DNA of 64,000 bases from JADLHS01 sp039806955 (GTDB lineage: Bacteria; Verrucomicrobiota; Verrucomicrobiia; Limisphaerales; JADLHS01). The stretch is taken from the NCBI GenBank assembly GCA_039806955.1, contig JBDHQI010000003.1, forward strand, positions 124,001 through 188,000, read 5' to 3'. Below the pieces are notes generated by a model that had not been told where the DNA came from, made no database searches, and worked only from the letters and a program-made list of their open reading frames with translations. The translations under genes and the position numbers were made by a program. Of the stretch, positions 8,093 through 17,516 are shown one piece after another (the first letter of the stretch is position 1; each line of letters begins with the position of its first letter).

Positions 8093-9567
8093 CCTTTGAC
8101 GATCTGACCCTGGCGACTTTGTATTCGGAAATTTTGCCCCGGGATACCGATCTCAAAACGCAACTGGCGGAATCGCTCCAGTTGAACGTGCCCATCATCT
8201 CGGCGGATATGGACACCGTTACCGAGTCGCGCATGGCCACGGCGATGGCCTTGAATGGCGGCATGGGCCTCATTCATTACAACATGTCGGAACGTCAGCA
8301 GCTCTCGGAGGTCAGCCGGGTAAAGTATCACGTGCCGGGCATGATTCCCGATCCCATCAAAGTGGCGCCGGATCAACTCGTCGGCGACGTGGTGCAAATA
8401 GTGGACGAACGCAAGTTCAGTTTCAGCACCTTCCCGGTGGTGAATGAAAAGGGGGTGTTGGTCGGTTTGCTGTCGGGACATGTGGTCAAACCGCGTTACG
8501 CGAAACGCACGGTGGCCGAGGCGATGACGCCGCGCGCGCAGGTGCAGACGATCAATAAAAAGGAGCTGGGCAAAGACCCGATCGCGCGAGCGGACAAGTT
8601 TTTTACGGAACGACCGGGCATGCACAAATTGCTCGTGGTGGACGACAACGACCAGTTGCACGGTTTGTTCACGATGAACGACATCGAGCGGATCACTCAG
8701 GAAAAGAAGGCGCAATTTCGACCGGCGCGGGATGCGCAGTTCCGGCTGGTCTGCGGCGCGGCGGTGAGCGCCACGCGCAATGCGTTTGGCGAGTTGGATC
8801 GCGATCGCATCGTGGCGCACGTGGGGGCGCTGGTGGAACGCGGTGTGGATGCGGTGGCGGTTTCCACGGCGCACGGTCACAGCAAAGGGGTGGGGGACAC
8901 CGTGAAGTTGCTGCGTTCGGAGTTCAAGCATCTGGCCATCATCGCGGGCAACGTCACCAGCGGGGCTGCCGTGGAATATCTGGCCGAGTGCGGCGCGAAC
9001 GCGATCAAGATTGGTCAGGGGCCCGGCTCGATTTGCACCACGCGCATTGTTGCCGGAGTTGGGATTCCGCAGATGACCGCGCTTTACGTGGCTTCGCGCG
9101 CGGCAGCCCGGAAGGGCGTGGCGATTCTGGCCGATGGCGGCATCACCAAGAGCGGCGATCTGGTGAAGGCATTGACGCTGGCCGATGCGGTGATTTGCGG
9201 CGGTATTTTGGCGGGTTGCCGCGAAGCGCCGGGCGAAGTCATGGAGATCAGCGGCAAAATTTACAAGCAGTATCGCGGCATGGGCAGTCTGGCGGCGATG
9301 CGCGCCGGTTCGGCGGCGCGTTATGGTCACGACAAGAACCCCACCCAAAAAGTTGCGGCGGAAGGGATTGAGGCCTTGAAAGAAGTGGTGGGGTCAGTGG
9401 AACGGGTGTTGAGTCAGCTTGTCGGCGGTATTCAATCGGGCATGGGCTATCTCGGCGCGGCGACCTTGCAGCAACTCCGCGATAAAGCGCGTTACATCCG
9501 CGTCAGCCTCGCCGGCATGAAAGAAGCCGCGCCGCATGACGTGGTGGAATTAAAGACGGGGAATTGA
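8008..9567 (+). CDS. guaB: Inosine-5'-monophosphate dehydrogenase
   Basis: Oxidises IMP to XMP with NAD+, the committed step of GMP synthesis. At 519 residues it is slightly longer than usual. Seen: CHAGLTFDDLTL and SADMDTVTESRMATAMAL at the start of the barrel, a two-CBS insert (about residues 95-220), and the active-site loop GQGPGSICTTRIVAGVG with catalytic Cys343, then ILADGGITKSGDLVKAL and the mobile flap (KQYRGMGSLAAM). The start MAAPSRN is chosen over an upstream GTG because it gives the normal N terminus. The start lies inside the tail of the prepilin-like gene, with no room for a conventional leader. Confidence 0.95.
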   Translation: MAAPSRNLDSQFYQNADDFFQSQCHAGLTFDDLTLATLYSEILPRDTDLKTQLAESLQLNVPIISADMDTVTESRMATAMALNGGMGLIHYNMSERQQLSEVSRVKYHVPGMIPDPIKVAPDQLVGDVVQIVDERKFSFSTFPVVNEKGVLVGLLSGHVVKPRYAKRTVAEAMTPRAQVQTINKKELGKDPIARADKFFTERPGMHKLLVVDDNDQLHGLFTMNDIERITQEKKAQFRPARDAQFRLVCGAAVSATRNAFGELDRDRIVAHVGALVERGVDAVAVSTAHGHSKGVGDTVKLLRSEFKHLAIIAGNVTSGAAVEYLAECGANAIKIGQGPGSICTTRIVAGVGIPQMTALYVASRAAARKGVAILADGGITKSGDLVKALTLADAVICGGILAGCREAPGEVMEISGKIYKQYRGMGSLAAMRAGSAARYGHDKNPTQKVAAEGIEALKEVVGSVERVLSQLVGGIQSGMGYLGAATLQQLRDKARYIRVSLAGMKEAAPHDVVELKTGN

Positions 9568-9585
9568 ACAGATAAAATCGCCGGC

Positions 9586-9834
9586 TTAAGCAGCAGCGGT
9601 GATTTGAACTCGCTGGCTTTTGCTTGAAATGCCATTGGGCAGCTGGACATTCCAGCGGCGTTCGGTTTGGTCTATCTGCATCACCATCGTGGCGAAAGTG
9701 GGATCGTGATTGATCGGGGTATCCAGTAGCAAAAAATCCGGGCCGAGTTGGGAAACAGGCAAGCAAAAACCGTTGACCAGCAATTGCAGGTTCACCTCGG
9801 CGGAATGACCGCCTTGACTTGATAACGGAAGCAT
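9586..9834 (-). CDS. Small conserved hypothetical protein
   Basis: An 82-residue protein (starting MLPLSSQGG; in-frame ATGs up to 9855 are possible). It has no known domain that I can name. Visible sequence is beta-rich: LQLLVNGFCLPVSQLGPDFLLLDTP, then MQIDQTERRWNVQLPNGIS. I recall similar short proteins in Planctomycetota and Verrucomicrobiota next to the kinase-like protein that lies divergently here, but the function is not known to me. Its start codon and a possible ATG of the divergent gene share the palindrome CATG at 9832-9835. Confidence 0.65.
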   Translation of the reverse strand: MLPLSSQGGHSAEVNLQLLVNGFCLPVSQLGPDFLLLDTPINHDPTFATMVMQIDQTERRWNVQLPNGISSKSQRVQITAAA

Positions 9835-9840
9835 GGATGA

Positions 9841-10329
9841 CGTCTTCATACACAACGCGCTGACTTACGCGGCCCGGCGGCACAACTCCAACTTGCGGAG
9901 CGGCTCGGCTTCGGGATTCATGGTATCATCTACGTGGCGGAGGACAAGTCCAGTGGCGGCAAGACTGCGGTCAAGGTTCATCGCGAGTCCGAACCGTATC
10001 ACCGGGAGCGCGAGGTTTACGAGCGGTTGCGCGAAATTGGTGTCAGTTCGATTCGGGGATTCCATGTGCCGCAGTTGTTGCGCACCAACGATGAACTGCG
10101 GATTATTGAAATGACCATCGTCACCCGCCCGTTCGTGTTGGACTTCGCGGGCGCGTATCTGGATGCGCCGCCGGAGTTCGCGGATGAAATCTGGGCGGAT
10201 TGGGAAGCCGGCAAGCGGGAACAATTTGAGGCACGCTGGCCGGAAGTGCAAGCGGTCTTGGCCGCGTTGGAGCAATGGGACATTTACATGGTGGACGTCT
10301 CGCCGAGTAACATTGCGTTTTGTTCCTGA
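9841..10329 (+). CDS. Truncated protein-kinase-like fold protein, 5' end unresolved
   Basis: From 9841 the frame reads QLQLAERLGFGIHGIIYVAE, a glycine-rich-loop-like start, then KTAVKVH (a VAIK-type lysine), YHREREVYERL (helix C-type Glu), a hinge-like RIIEMTIV, and ends with YMVDVSPSNIAF, similar to the D-x4-N catalytic loop of small-molecule kinases. The protein stops there, before any DFG-type metal motif, which I recall as normal for this family. The frame has a TGA at 9838 and no ATG before residue 30. If one base is missing just after the ATG at 9833, the start becomes MD-x-RLHTQRADLRG, so an N-terminal frameshift is likely. The shortest intact form would start at GTG 9931 and would lose the loop. 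Confidence 0.6.
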   Translation, partial: RLHTQRADLRGPAAQLQLAERLGFGIHGIIYVAEDKSSGGKTAVKVHRESEPYHREREVYERLREIGVSSIRGFHVPQLLRTNDELRIIEMTIVTRPFVLDFAGAYLDAPPEFADEIWADWEAGKREQFEARWPEVQAVLAALEQWDIYMVDVSPSNIAFCS

Positions 10330-10408
10330 CGCTTACTACAGCAAGACGCACCAGTTTTTCCCCGATTGTGGGACTTGCTTTGGTTTGGCCTGTTTTTAAT
10401 CCTGTCGC

Positions 10409-12547
10409 ATGAAATTTTGTTTCCTGTTGACCGCTGTTTTATTGAGCGCGCTCTTGTTCGGCTGCGTCACCACGAAAACCAAGGTTCAATATCCAACGAC
10501 TGCCATCACAAATCAGGTGGATGTTTATCACGGCGTCACGGTCAAAGACCCGTATCGCTGGCTGGAGGATGACAATTCCGTCGCGACCAAGGCGTGGGTG
10601 GTGGCGCAGAATCAGGTCACGTTTGATTATCTCGCCACCATTCCCCAGCGCGCGGCGATCAAGGCGCGGTTGACCGAGTTGTGGAACTTCGAGCGTTACG
10701 GCACGCCGTTCAAGGAAGGCGGACGCTACTTCTATTACAAGAATGACGGACTGCAAAATCAAAGTGTGCTGTACACGTTGCCCACGCTCGAAGCCGCGCC
10801 GGTCGTCCTGCTCGATCCGAACAAACTCTCGACTGATGGCACGGTGGCGTTGAGCGGCATCGAGATTAGCACGGACGGCAATCTCATGGCGTATGGTATT
10901 TCGGTGGCCGGTTCGGACTGGCAGGAATGGCGCGTGCGCGATGTGCGGACGGCAACGGATTTGCCGGACGTGATCAAGTGGGTGAAATTCTCCGGCGCGT
11001 CGTGGACCAAGGACGGCGGCGGTTTTTATTACTCGCGTTACGATGAGCCGACCGAAGCCGCGAAACTCACAAAGGCGAATTATTTTCACAAACTTTATTT
11101 CCATCGCCTCGGCGCGGCGCAGAGCGAGGACAAGCTGATTTATCATCGCCCCGATCAGAAGGAGTGGAATTTTGGCGGCGACGTCACGAAAGACGGGCGT
11201 TATCTCGTCATCACTTCCAGTCAGGGTACGGATCCAAAGAATCGCGTGTTATATCAGGATTTGCAGACGCCGGGCGCGCCGGTGGTTGAGCTGTTGATGG
11301 AGTTCGACGCCGATTACTCGTTCATTGATAACGATGGGCCGGTGTTCTGGTTCAAGACCGATCTCCACGCGCCGCGCCATCGGGTCATTGGAATTGATAC
11401 CCGGAATCCAGCACGGGAGAACTGGAAGGAAATCATCCCCCAAGCCGACGAAACACTCACGGGCGTGACCGTACTCAACAATCAATTCGTCTGCACGTAT
11501 CTCAAGGACGCGCGCAGTCAGGTGAAGGTGTTCGGGCTGGATGGCAAATTCGTGCGTGAGATCGAATTGCCGGGCATCGGTTCGGTCGGTGGGTTTGCCG
11601 GGAAGCGCCACGACAGGGAGACGTTTTATTCGTTCATGAGTTTCACGACGCCGGGCGTGATTTACCGGTTGAATCTGACGACCGGTCAAAGCGCGGAGTT
11701 TCGCGCGCCGCAGTTGAAGTTCAATCCGGCGGATTATGAAACCAAGCAGGTGTTTTACGCCAGCAAGGACGGAACAAAAGTGCCGATGTTCATCACGCAC
11801 AAAAAAGGGCTGAAATTGAATGGCAAGAATCCCACGCTGCTGTACGGCTACGGCGGGTTCAACATCAGCCTAACGCCGTCGTTCTCCGTGGCGAATCTGG
11901 AATGGATGGAGATGGGTGGCGTGTATGCGATGCCGAATTTGCGCGGTGGCGGCGAGTACGGCGAGGCGTGGCATCAAGCGGGGACGAAGTTGCGGAAGCA
12001 GAATGTATTCGATGACTTCATCGCGGCGGCGGAATGGCTGATTGCCAACAGTTACACGAATCCGAAGAAGCTGGCGATTGCGGGCGGCAGCAATGGTGGC
12101 CTGCTGGTTGGCGCTTGTTTGACCCAACGCCCGGATCTGTTTGGCGCCGCCTTGCCGGCGGTTGGCGTCATGGACATGTTGCGCTTCCAAAAATTTACCA
12201 TCGGTTGGGCGTGGACCAGCGATTACGGTTCGTCGGACAATGCGGAGGAGTTTTCCGCGCTCTACAAGTATTCGCCATTGCACAATCTCAAGCCGGGCAT
12301 GAAGTATCCCGCGACTCTCATCACCACTGCGGATCATGACGACCGCGTCGTGCCGGCGCATAGTTTCAAATTTGCGGCCACGTTGCAGGCTGCGCAGGCG
12401 GGGCCGGCGCCGACGTTGATTCGGATTGAAACCAAGGCGGGTCACGGCGCGGGCAAACCGACCACGAAGTTGATTGACGAAGCGGCGGATAAATGGGCGT
12501 TTCTGGTGAAGACGCTGGGAATGAACCCGGCGCTCGGCGGCAAGTGA
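10409..12547 (+). CDS. Prolyl oligopeptidase family serine peptidase (S9A), lipoprotein
   Basis: A 712-residue secreted peptidase expected to cleave proline-containing peptides. Seen: a signal peptide with lipobox LLFGC (Cys19), so probably a membrane-anchored lipoprotein; the S9A opening DPYRWLEDD; a beta-propeller of about 350 residues; then the alpha/beta hydrolase domain with GGSNGG (Ser561), the ADHDDRVVPAHS Asp motif (about 642-645) and His679 in KAGHGAGKP. All three catalytic elements are present and the length is usual. The start ATG gives a proper signal peptide. It is followed by a second S9 peptidase on the same strand. Confidence 0.95.
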   Translation: MKFCFLLTAVLLSALLFGCVTTKTKVQYPTTAITNQVDVYHGVTVKDPYRWLEDDNSVATKAWVVAQNQVTFDYLATIPQRAAIKARLTELWNFERYGTPFKEGGRYFYYKNDGLQNQSVLYTLPTLEAAPVVLLDPNKLSTDGTVALSGIEISTDGNLMAYGISVAGSDWQEWRVRDVRTATDLPDVIKWVKFSGASWTKDGGGFYYSRYDEPTEAAKLTKANYFHKLYFHRLGAAQSEDKLIYHRPDQKEWNFGGDVTKDGRYLVITSSQGTDPKNRVLYQDLQTPGAPVVELLMEFDADYSFIDNDGPVFWFKTDLHAPRHRVIGIDTRNPARENWKEIIPQADETLTGVTVLNNQFVCTYLKDARSQVKVFGLDGKFVREIELPGIGSVGGFAGKRHDRETFYSFMSFTTPGVIYRLNLTTGQSAEFRAPQLKFNPADYETKQVFYASKDGTKVPMFITHKKGLKLNGKNPTLLYGYGGFNISLTPSFSVANLEWMEMGGVYAMPNLRGGGEYGEAWHQAGTKLRKQNVFDDFIAAAEWLIANSYTNPKKLAIAGGSNGGLLVGACLTQRPDLFGAALPAVGVMDMLRFQKFTIGWAWTSDYGSSDNAEEFSALYKYSPLHNLKPGMKYPATLITTADHDDRVVPAHSFKFAATLQAAQAGPAPTLIRIETKAGHGAGKPTTKLIDEAADKWAFLVKTLGMNPALGGK

Positions 12548-12670
12548 GGTGGCGTGTGTTGCGTTTGGAGCGCGGGCGGTCCCCGCCCGCAGCGGGTGGA
12601 ATATAGTGAAATGGTTGAATCGTCCGAAACTTTCTTTCTCGTGAGGATTGGCAAGAATGGGCGCACGAAC

Positions 12671-12727
12671 TTCCGGAGCTTATTTCGTAGCGACGCGCTG
12701 CGGACGGGGGCCGTCTGCGCTCCGGAA
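12671..12727. repeat. GC-rich hairpin element between the two S9 peptidase genes
   Basis: Outer arms TTCCGGAGC (12671-12679) and GCTCCGGAA (12719-12727) pair perfectly. An inner stem GCGGACG/CGTCTGC (12700-12706 with 12712-12718) pairs with one G-T wobble. There is no T-run. Together with the nearby GGGCGG...CCGCCC dyad after the first peptidase stop, it looks like a mobile or REP-like intergenic repeat. Confidence 0.6.
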
Positions 12728-12820
12728 TGGATTCGACGCTTGCTGCCGAATCGAAGTTTGAGCCGCTTCCCATGGGCTGCTACAGTCTGGCGCGGCGGTC
12801 GTTTCAAACCCGATGGAAAC

Positions 12821-14752
12821 ATGAAATCATTCAAACACATATTGTGCTGCACGGTTGTTACAGCTGCCGCTCATTCTGTTTGGTCCCAAGTTCCCGAAAA
12901 CCTCGTCGTCGAAGGGGTGCCGCCGCATTCGACCGAGTTGAAGGCGGAAGCGGGGCGGTATCTGGAATTTCGCGCGGCAGGCTTCAGCAGTTGGCGTCCA
13001 ACCAAGCGCGAGCTGCTCGTCAGCACACGCTTTGCGGACACGCCGCAGTTGCACGAGGTGAAATTTCCCGGCGGTGCGCGGCGGCAATTGACCTTCACGC
13101 CCGAACCGGTGCGTGGCGGCAGTTGGCAACCGAAGCAGGGGAACTACATCGTCTTTGCGCAGGACAAGGGCGGTGGGGAATTTTATCAATACTACCGGTT
13201 CGATCCCGATACGGGCCGCATCACGTTGTTAACGGACGGCAAGTCGCGCAACGGTAGCGGGCGATTCTCCAAGGACGGCGAAATGTTTGCCTATACCTCA
13301 ACGCGGCGGACCGGTCGCGATACGGACGTCTGGTTGATGAATCCCACCGACCCGAAATCGGATCGACTGCTATGCGAGTTGGCCGGCGGCGGCTGGAGCG
13401 TGAGTGATTGGTCGCCTGACGGAGCGAAGTTGTTGTTGCGCGAGTACATTTCCATTAACCAGAGCCGGCTTTACATCGCTGATGCGAGGACGGGCGCGAA
13501 GGAATTGCTGACGCCGGATGAAGCAACGCCGGTTTCCTACGGCGAGGCGCAGTTTGCGGGAGACGGCAAATCCCTTTTTTGCACGACGGACAAGGATTCG
13601 GAATTTGAGCGGCTGGCGCGGCTGGATTTGCGGACGAAGAAGATCACCGTGTTGAGCGGCGGGATTTCCTGGAACGTCACGGAGTTCGATCTTTCGCCGG
13701 ATGGGAAGACCATTGCGTTCATCACGAACGAGGATGGGGTTGGGAAGATTCATTTAATCGAAGCCAGGTCGGGCAGGAAGCTGCGCGGGCCGGAATTGCC
13801 ACTGGGCATTCCGTCCGGCGTGAAGTGGCATGAGAATGGACGGGACCTGGCGTTCAACTTCAATTCAGCGCAATCTCCGACCGATGCCTGTTCGTACAAC
13901 GTGAAGACGCGCAAACTTGAGCGCTGGACGGAAAGCGAGACGGGCGGCTTGAACCCGGCCAACTTCATTGAGCCAGAGTTGGTTCGCGTGAAGAGCTTTG
14001 ATGGATTGCCAGTCTCAGGCTTTTTGTATCGGCCCGACGCGAAGAAGTTTCCCGGCAAACGCCCGATCATTGTGAGCATCCACGGCGGCCCCGAAAGCCA
14101 GTCGCGTCCGATCTTTCAGGCGCGGAATAATTACTATCTGAGCGAGTTGGGCGTGGCGATTCTGTTTCCGAATGTGCGCGGGTCGAGCGGTTACGGCAAA
14201 ACCTTCCTGACCTTGGACAACGGTTTCAAGCGCGAGGATTCGGTCAAGGACATCGGCACGTTCCTGGACTGGATCGCCATGGACAAGTTGCTGGACGCCG
14301 ACCGGATCGCGGTGATGGGGGGCAGCTACGGCGGTTACATGGCGCTGGCGAGTTTGGTGCATTTTAGTGATCGCTTGCGTTGCGGCGTGGACGTGGTGGG
14401 CATTTCCAGTTTCATCACGTTTTTGAAAAACACCCAGGATTACCGGCGCGATTTGCGCCGGATCGAATATGGCGACGAGCGCGATCCCGCCATGGCCGAA
14501 TTTTTCCAACGCATTTCGCCGCTGACCAATGTGGATAAAATCCGCAAGCCGCTGTTTGTTGTGCAAGGTCAGAATGATCCGCGGGTGCCGGTCACCGAGG
14601 CCGAACAGATGGTCAAAGCATTGCGGGAGCGGGGCGGGGTCACGTGGTATTTGCTGGCCAAAGATGAAGGTCACGGGTTTGCCAAGAAGCAGAATTCCGA
14701 CTTTCAATTCCTAAGCACGATCCAGTTTCTGCATGAACATTTGCTGCGATAG
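12821..14752 (+). CDS. S9 family peptidase (dipeptidyl/acylaminoacyl peptidase type), secreted
   Basis: A 643-residue exported serine peptidase. Seen: a signal peptide (MKSFKHILCCTVVTAAAHSVWSQ), WD40/TolB-like propeller repeats (FSKDGEMFAYTS, LSPDGKTIAFIT, DWSPDGAKLLLRE), then the hydrolase domain with HGGPESQSRP, GGSYGGYMAL (Ser502), QGQNDPRVP (Asp586) and DEGHGF (His618). The start at 12821 is chosen because it opens the signal peptide; the upstream frame crosses the hairpin repeat. It differs in class from the preceding S9A gene, so the pair is not a recent duplication. Confidence 0.94.
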   Translation: MKSFKHILCCTVVTAAAHSVWSQVPENLVVEGVPPHSTELKAEAGRYLEFRAAGFSSWRPTKRELLVSTRFADTPQLHEVKFPGGARRQLTFTPEPVRGGSWQPKQGNYIVFAQDKGGGEFYQYYRFDPDTGRITLLTDGKSRNGSGRFSKDGEMFAYTSTRRTGRDTDVWLMNPTDPKSDRLLCELAGGGWSVSDWSPDGAKLLLREYISINQSRLYIADARTGAKELLTPDEATPVSYGEAQFAGDGKSLFCTTDKDSEFERLARLDLRTKKITVLSGGISWNVTEFDLSPDGKTIAFITNEDGVGKIHLIEARSGRKLRGPELPLGIPSGVKWHENGRDLAFNFNSAQSPTDACSYNVKTRKLERWTESETGGLNPANFIEPELVRVKSFDGLPVSGFLYRPDAKKFPGKRPIIVSIHGGPESQSRPIFQARNNYYLSELGVAILFPNVRGSSGYGKTFLTLDNGFKREDSVKDIGTFLDWIAMDKLLDADRIAVMGGSYGGYMALASLVHFSDRLRCGVDVVGISSFITFLKNTQDYRRDLRRIEYGDERDPAMAEFFQRISPLTNVDKIRKPLFVVQGQNDPRVPVTEAEQMVKALRERGGVTWYLLAKDEGHGFAKKQNSDFQFLSTIQFLHEHLLR

Positions 14753-14846
14753 AGGCGCGACTGACCATTGGTTGCTCATGGAGATCGGGAGCGGAAGGCA
14801 AAAAATGACCAGCCTTGGGCAGCAAATGGGCAGTAAGAGATGAAAG

Positions 14847-17516
14847 GTGTTGCTGATTATTCCACTGGCCATGGCTCTACCGAAGCCAGTTCAATCCAGT
14901 AACTTGAACGATTCCGTCACGATTCTCGCCACTGCGGGCAACGTGCCGGAAGCGGCTCTTTGTTTCCATTGCGGCACGTTGTGTTGCGGCACGAGGTTTG
15001 CATTGGTGGATAAGTTTTTCTGTTGCCAGGGTTGCCAAACGGTGTATGAGATTCTTTCCGCCAACGGACTAACAGACTTCTACCAGCTCAGCGCCACGGC
15101 GGGGGTGCGCATCGCGGCCACGGTCAAAAGCGAGCAATACCAATTTCTTGATGCGCCGACGGTGCGCGAAAAGTTGGTGGATTTTTCCGACGCGAAGCTG
15201 ACGCGCGTCACGTTTCACATCCCGAGCATTCATTGCATCGCTTGTGTGTGGCTGCTGGAAAATCTCTTCCGTCTCAAATCGGGGATCGGGCAAACACAGG
15301 TCAATTTTCCGCGCAAGGAAATCGCGCTGTCGTTTGATCTGGCCCAAACCAAACTCAGCGAAGTGGTCACGTTGCTGGCGTCGCTGGGGTACGAACCGGA
15401 ACTGAAATTATCAGCGCTGGAAGGCAAGCCAAAGAGTACGGGGCCGCGGCGATTATGGATGCAACTTGGCCTCGCGGGATTTGCCTTCGGCAACATCATG
15501 TTGTTCAGCATTTCGGCATATCTGGGGTTGGATGCGTTTGCCGGGCCGGGGTTCCGCAAGATGGTCGGGCTGATCAGCTTTTTGCTGGCGACGCCGGTGG
15601 TGATTTATAGCGCGGCGGAATACTGGAAAGCGGCGGAGCGCAGTCTGCGGCAGAAGTTGCTGAACATTGACGTGCCCATCGCGGCGGGGGTGGCGGCGAT
15701 TTATCTCCAGAGTTGCTACGAAGTGTTCAGCGGGCGGGGCGAAGGTTATTTTGATTCGCTGTGCGGATTGATTTTCTTCCTGCTGTGCGGACGGTTATTT
15801 CAACAGAAGACCTATGATCGGCTGGCGTTTGATCGGGATTACAAATCATTCTTTCCGCTGGCGGTGACGCGCAAGGAGCGCCGGTCTCCGGCCCGGCTTG
15901 ATGACGCAATGACGAACCTGAAATCCATTGGGCCGGAGGCTGGCACTCCAGTTGAGGCGCAGGTTTCGCTCGCGCAGCTTGCGGTGGGGGACCGGCTCAT
16001 CATTCGGAATGGCGAACTCATTCCAGCGGATTCCAAACTCATCAATGGGCCGGCGTTGATTGATTACAGTTTTGTCACGGGCGAATCCGAGCCGGTGGAG
16101 AAAAAAGCGGATGATTATCTCTACGCCGGCGGGCGTCAGGTGGGCAGCGCGATTGAGGTGGAGATGGTCAAAGCCGTTTCGCAGAGCTATCTGACATCGC
16201 TGTGGAATCAAGACGCTTTTCGCAAGGAAAAGCGCGAGTGGCTCAACCAGATCACTGATACTTACAGCCAGCGGTTCACGAAGATTGTCATCACGATTGC
16301 CTTTGGCACGGCGGGATTTTGGGCGTTGCTGAATCCCGCGCTGGCGGTGAAGTCGTTCACGTCGGTTTTGATTGTGGCGTGTCCGTGCGCGCTGGCCTTG
16401 GCGGCGCCGTTTGCGTTGGGCACGGCGCAGCGCGTGCTCTCGCGGCGCAATGTTTATCTGAAGCATCCTTACGTGATCGAAACGCTGGCGGCAGTGGATT
16501 CGGTGGTGTTTGACAAAACCGGGACGTTGACGGCGGCCGGGGCGGGGAGTGTGACGTGGATGGGAGCGCCGGCCTCCGGGCAGGGTGTGCGCCTTTCCGA
16601 AACGGAGGAGCGGTGGCTGTTTTCCATGACGCGACATTCGACGCATCCGTTGCCGGTGCGGATCGGGGAGGCGATTCAGCGCGATTATTTTCCCGAGCCG
16701 GTGCGGTCGTTCCTGGAAACGCCGGGTTGCGGCATGGAGGGCAGCGTGGCGGGGCACGAAATCTGGATGGGGTCGGCGGCGTGGCTGGCGACACGGAATG
16801 TCTTCGGGCTGAAGTTGGAGGGGAGCGTGGTGCATGTGGCGATTGATGGGCGGTATCGCGGCGGTTACGTGCTGGCGAGCGCGGTGCGACCGGAGACGGA
16901 GCGGTTGGCCAGCGGGTTGAGTACCGGCTGCGAAGTGGCGTTACTGAGTGGTGATAACGAAAAGGAACGCGGGCGCTTTGCGGCGATGTTTGGTCCGGGT
17001 ACGCAGTTGAATTTCAATCAAAGCCCGCTCGATAAATTGAATTTCATCAAACACCGTCAAGACGCTGGCAAAACAGTGATGATGGTGGGCGATGGCTTGA
17101 ACGATGCGGGCGCGTTGCGGCAGGCGGACGTGGGCGTGGCGGTGGTGGAGAAGGTCGGCGCGTTCGCGCCGGCGAGCGATGTGATTTTGGCGGCGGACAT
17201 GGTGACGCGAACGGCGGAGGTGTTGCGGTACGCGAAGCAATCGGTGTGCGTGGTGCGGGTGGCGTTCTGGATTTCGGCGGCATACAATCTAATCGGAGTG
17301 GCGATTGCGGCGAGCGGAAAACTGTCGCCGGTGGTGTGCGCCATTTTGATGCCGGTGAGTTCGGTGACGGTGGTGGCCTTCGCGTGTGGCGCGGCAACCG
17401 GGCTGGGGCGGGGGTTGCGTGGCGCGGAAAAAACGAATTTACCGCCGCCGAATCTCCAGCTTCAACGTGCCGGTTTGAAGCCCGACGTTCCGATTGTAAT
17501 GGAGGCGCAGTCATGA
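14847..17516 (+). CDS. ccoI: Copper-type P1B ATPase of the cbb3 oxidase cluster (CcoI/FixI type)
   Basis: A membrane ATPase that exports copper for assembly of the cbb3 oxidase. Seen: an N-terminal Cys-rich metal-binding region (CFHCGTLCCG, FFCCQGCQTVYE), a degenerate HMA domain with HCIACVWLLE, eight expected hydrophobic segments, the ion-channel motif CPC (Cys512-Cys514), phosphorylation site DKTGT (Asp556) and GDGLNDA (about 748-754). At 889 residues it is longer than most FixI because of the Cys-rich front. The start is GTG 14847 or ATG 14871. Its stop overlaps ccoS in ATGA, so the genes are coupled. Confidence 0.94.
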   Translation: MLLIIPLAMALPKPVQSSNLNDSVTILATAGNVPEAALCFHCGTLCCGTRFALVDKFFCCQGCQTVYEILSANGLTDFYQLSATAGVRIAATVKSEQYQFLDAPTVREKLVDFSDAKLTRVTFHIPSIHCIACVWLLENLFRLKSGIGQTQVNFPRKEIALSFDLAQTKLSEVVTLLASLGYEPELKLSALEGKPKSTGPRRLWMQLGLAGFAFGNIMLFSISAYLGLDAFAGPGFRKMVGLISFLLATPVVIYSAAEYWKAAERSLRQKLLNIDVPIAAGVAAIYLQSCYEVFSGRGEGYFDSLCGLIFFLLCGRLFQQKTYDRLAFDRDYKSFFPLAVTRKERRSPARLDDAMTNLKSIGPEAGTPVEAQVSLAQLAVGDRLIIRNGELIPADSKLINGPALIDYSFVTGESEPVEKKADDYLYAGGRQVGSAIEVEMVKAVSQSYLTSLWNQDAFRKEKREWLNQITDTYSQRFTKIVITIAFGTAGFWALLNPALAVKSFTSVLIVACPCALALAAPFALGTAQRVLSRRNVYLKHPYVIETLAAVDSVVFDKTGTLTAAGAGSVTWMGAPASGQGVRLSETEERWLFSMTRHSTHPLPVRIGEAIQRDYFPEPVRSFLETPGCGMEGSVAGHEIWMGSAAWLATRNVFGLKLEGSVVHVAIDGRYRGGYVLASAVRPETERLASGLSTGCEVALLSGDNEKERGRFAAMFGPGTQLNFNQSPLDKLNFIKHRQDAGKTVMMVGDGLNDAGALRQADVGVAVVEKVGAFAPASDVILAADMVTRTAEVLRYAKQSVCVVRVAFWISAAYNLIGVAIAASGKLSPVVCAILMPVSSVTVVAFACGAATGLGRGLRGAEKTNLPPPNLQLQRAGLKPDVPIVMEAQS

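Noticed and set aside
7969..9348. A 459-codon open frame on the strand opposite guaB
   Set aside because: Its composition (His/Arg-rich, no hydrophobic core) is that of an antisense shadow; guaB on the + strand has all family motifs.
15846..16835. A 329-codon frame opposite ccoI
   Set aside because: Arg/His-rich antisense of a GC-rich gene with full P-type ATPase motifs.
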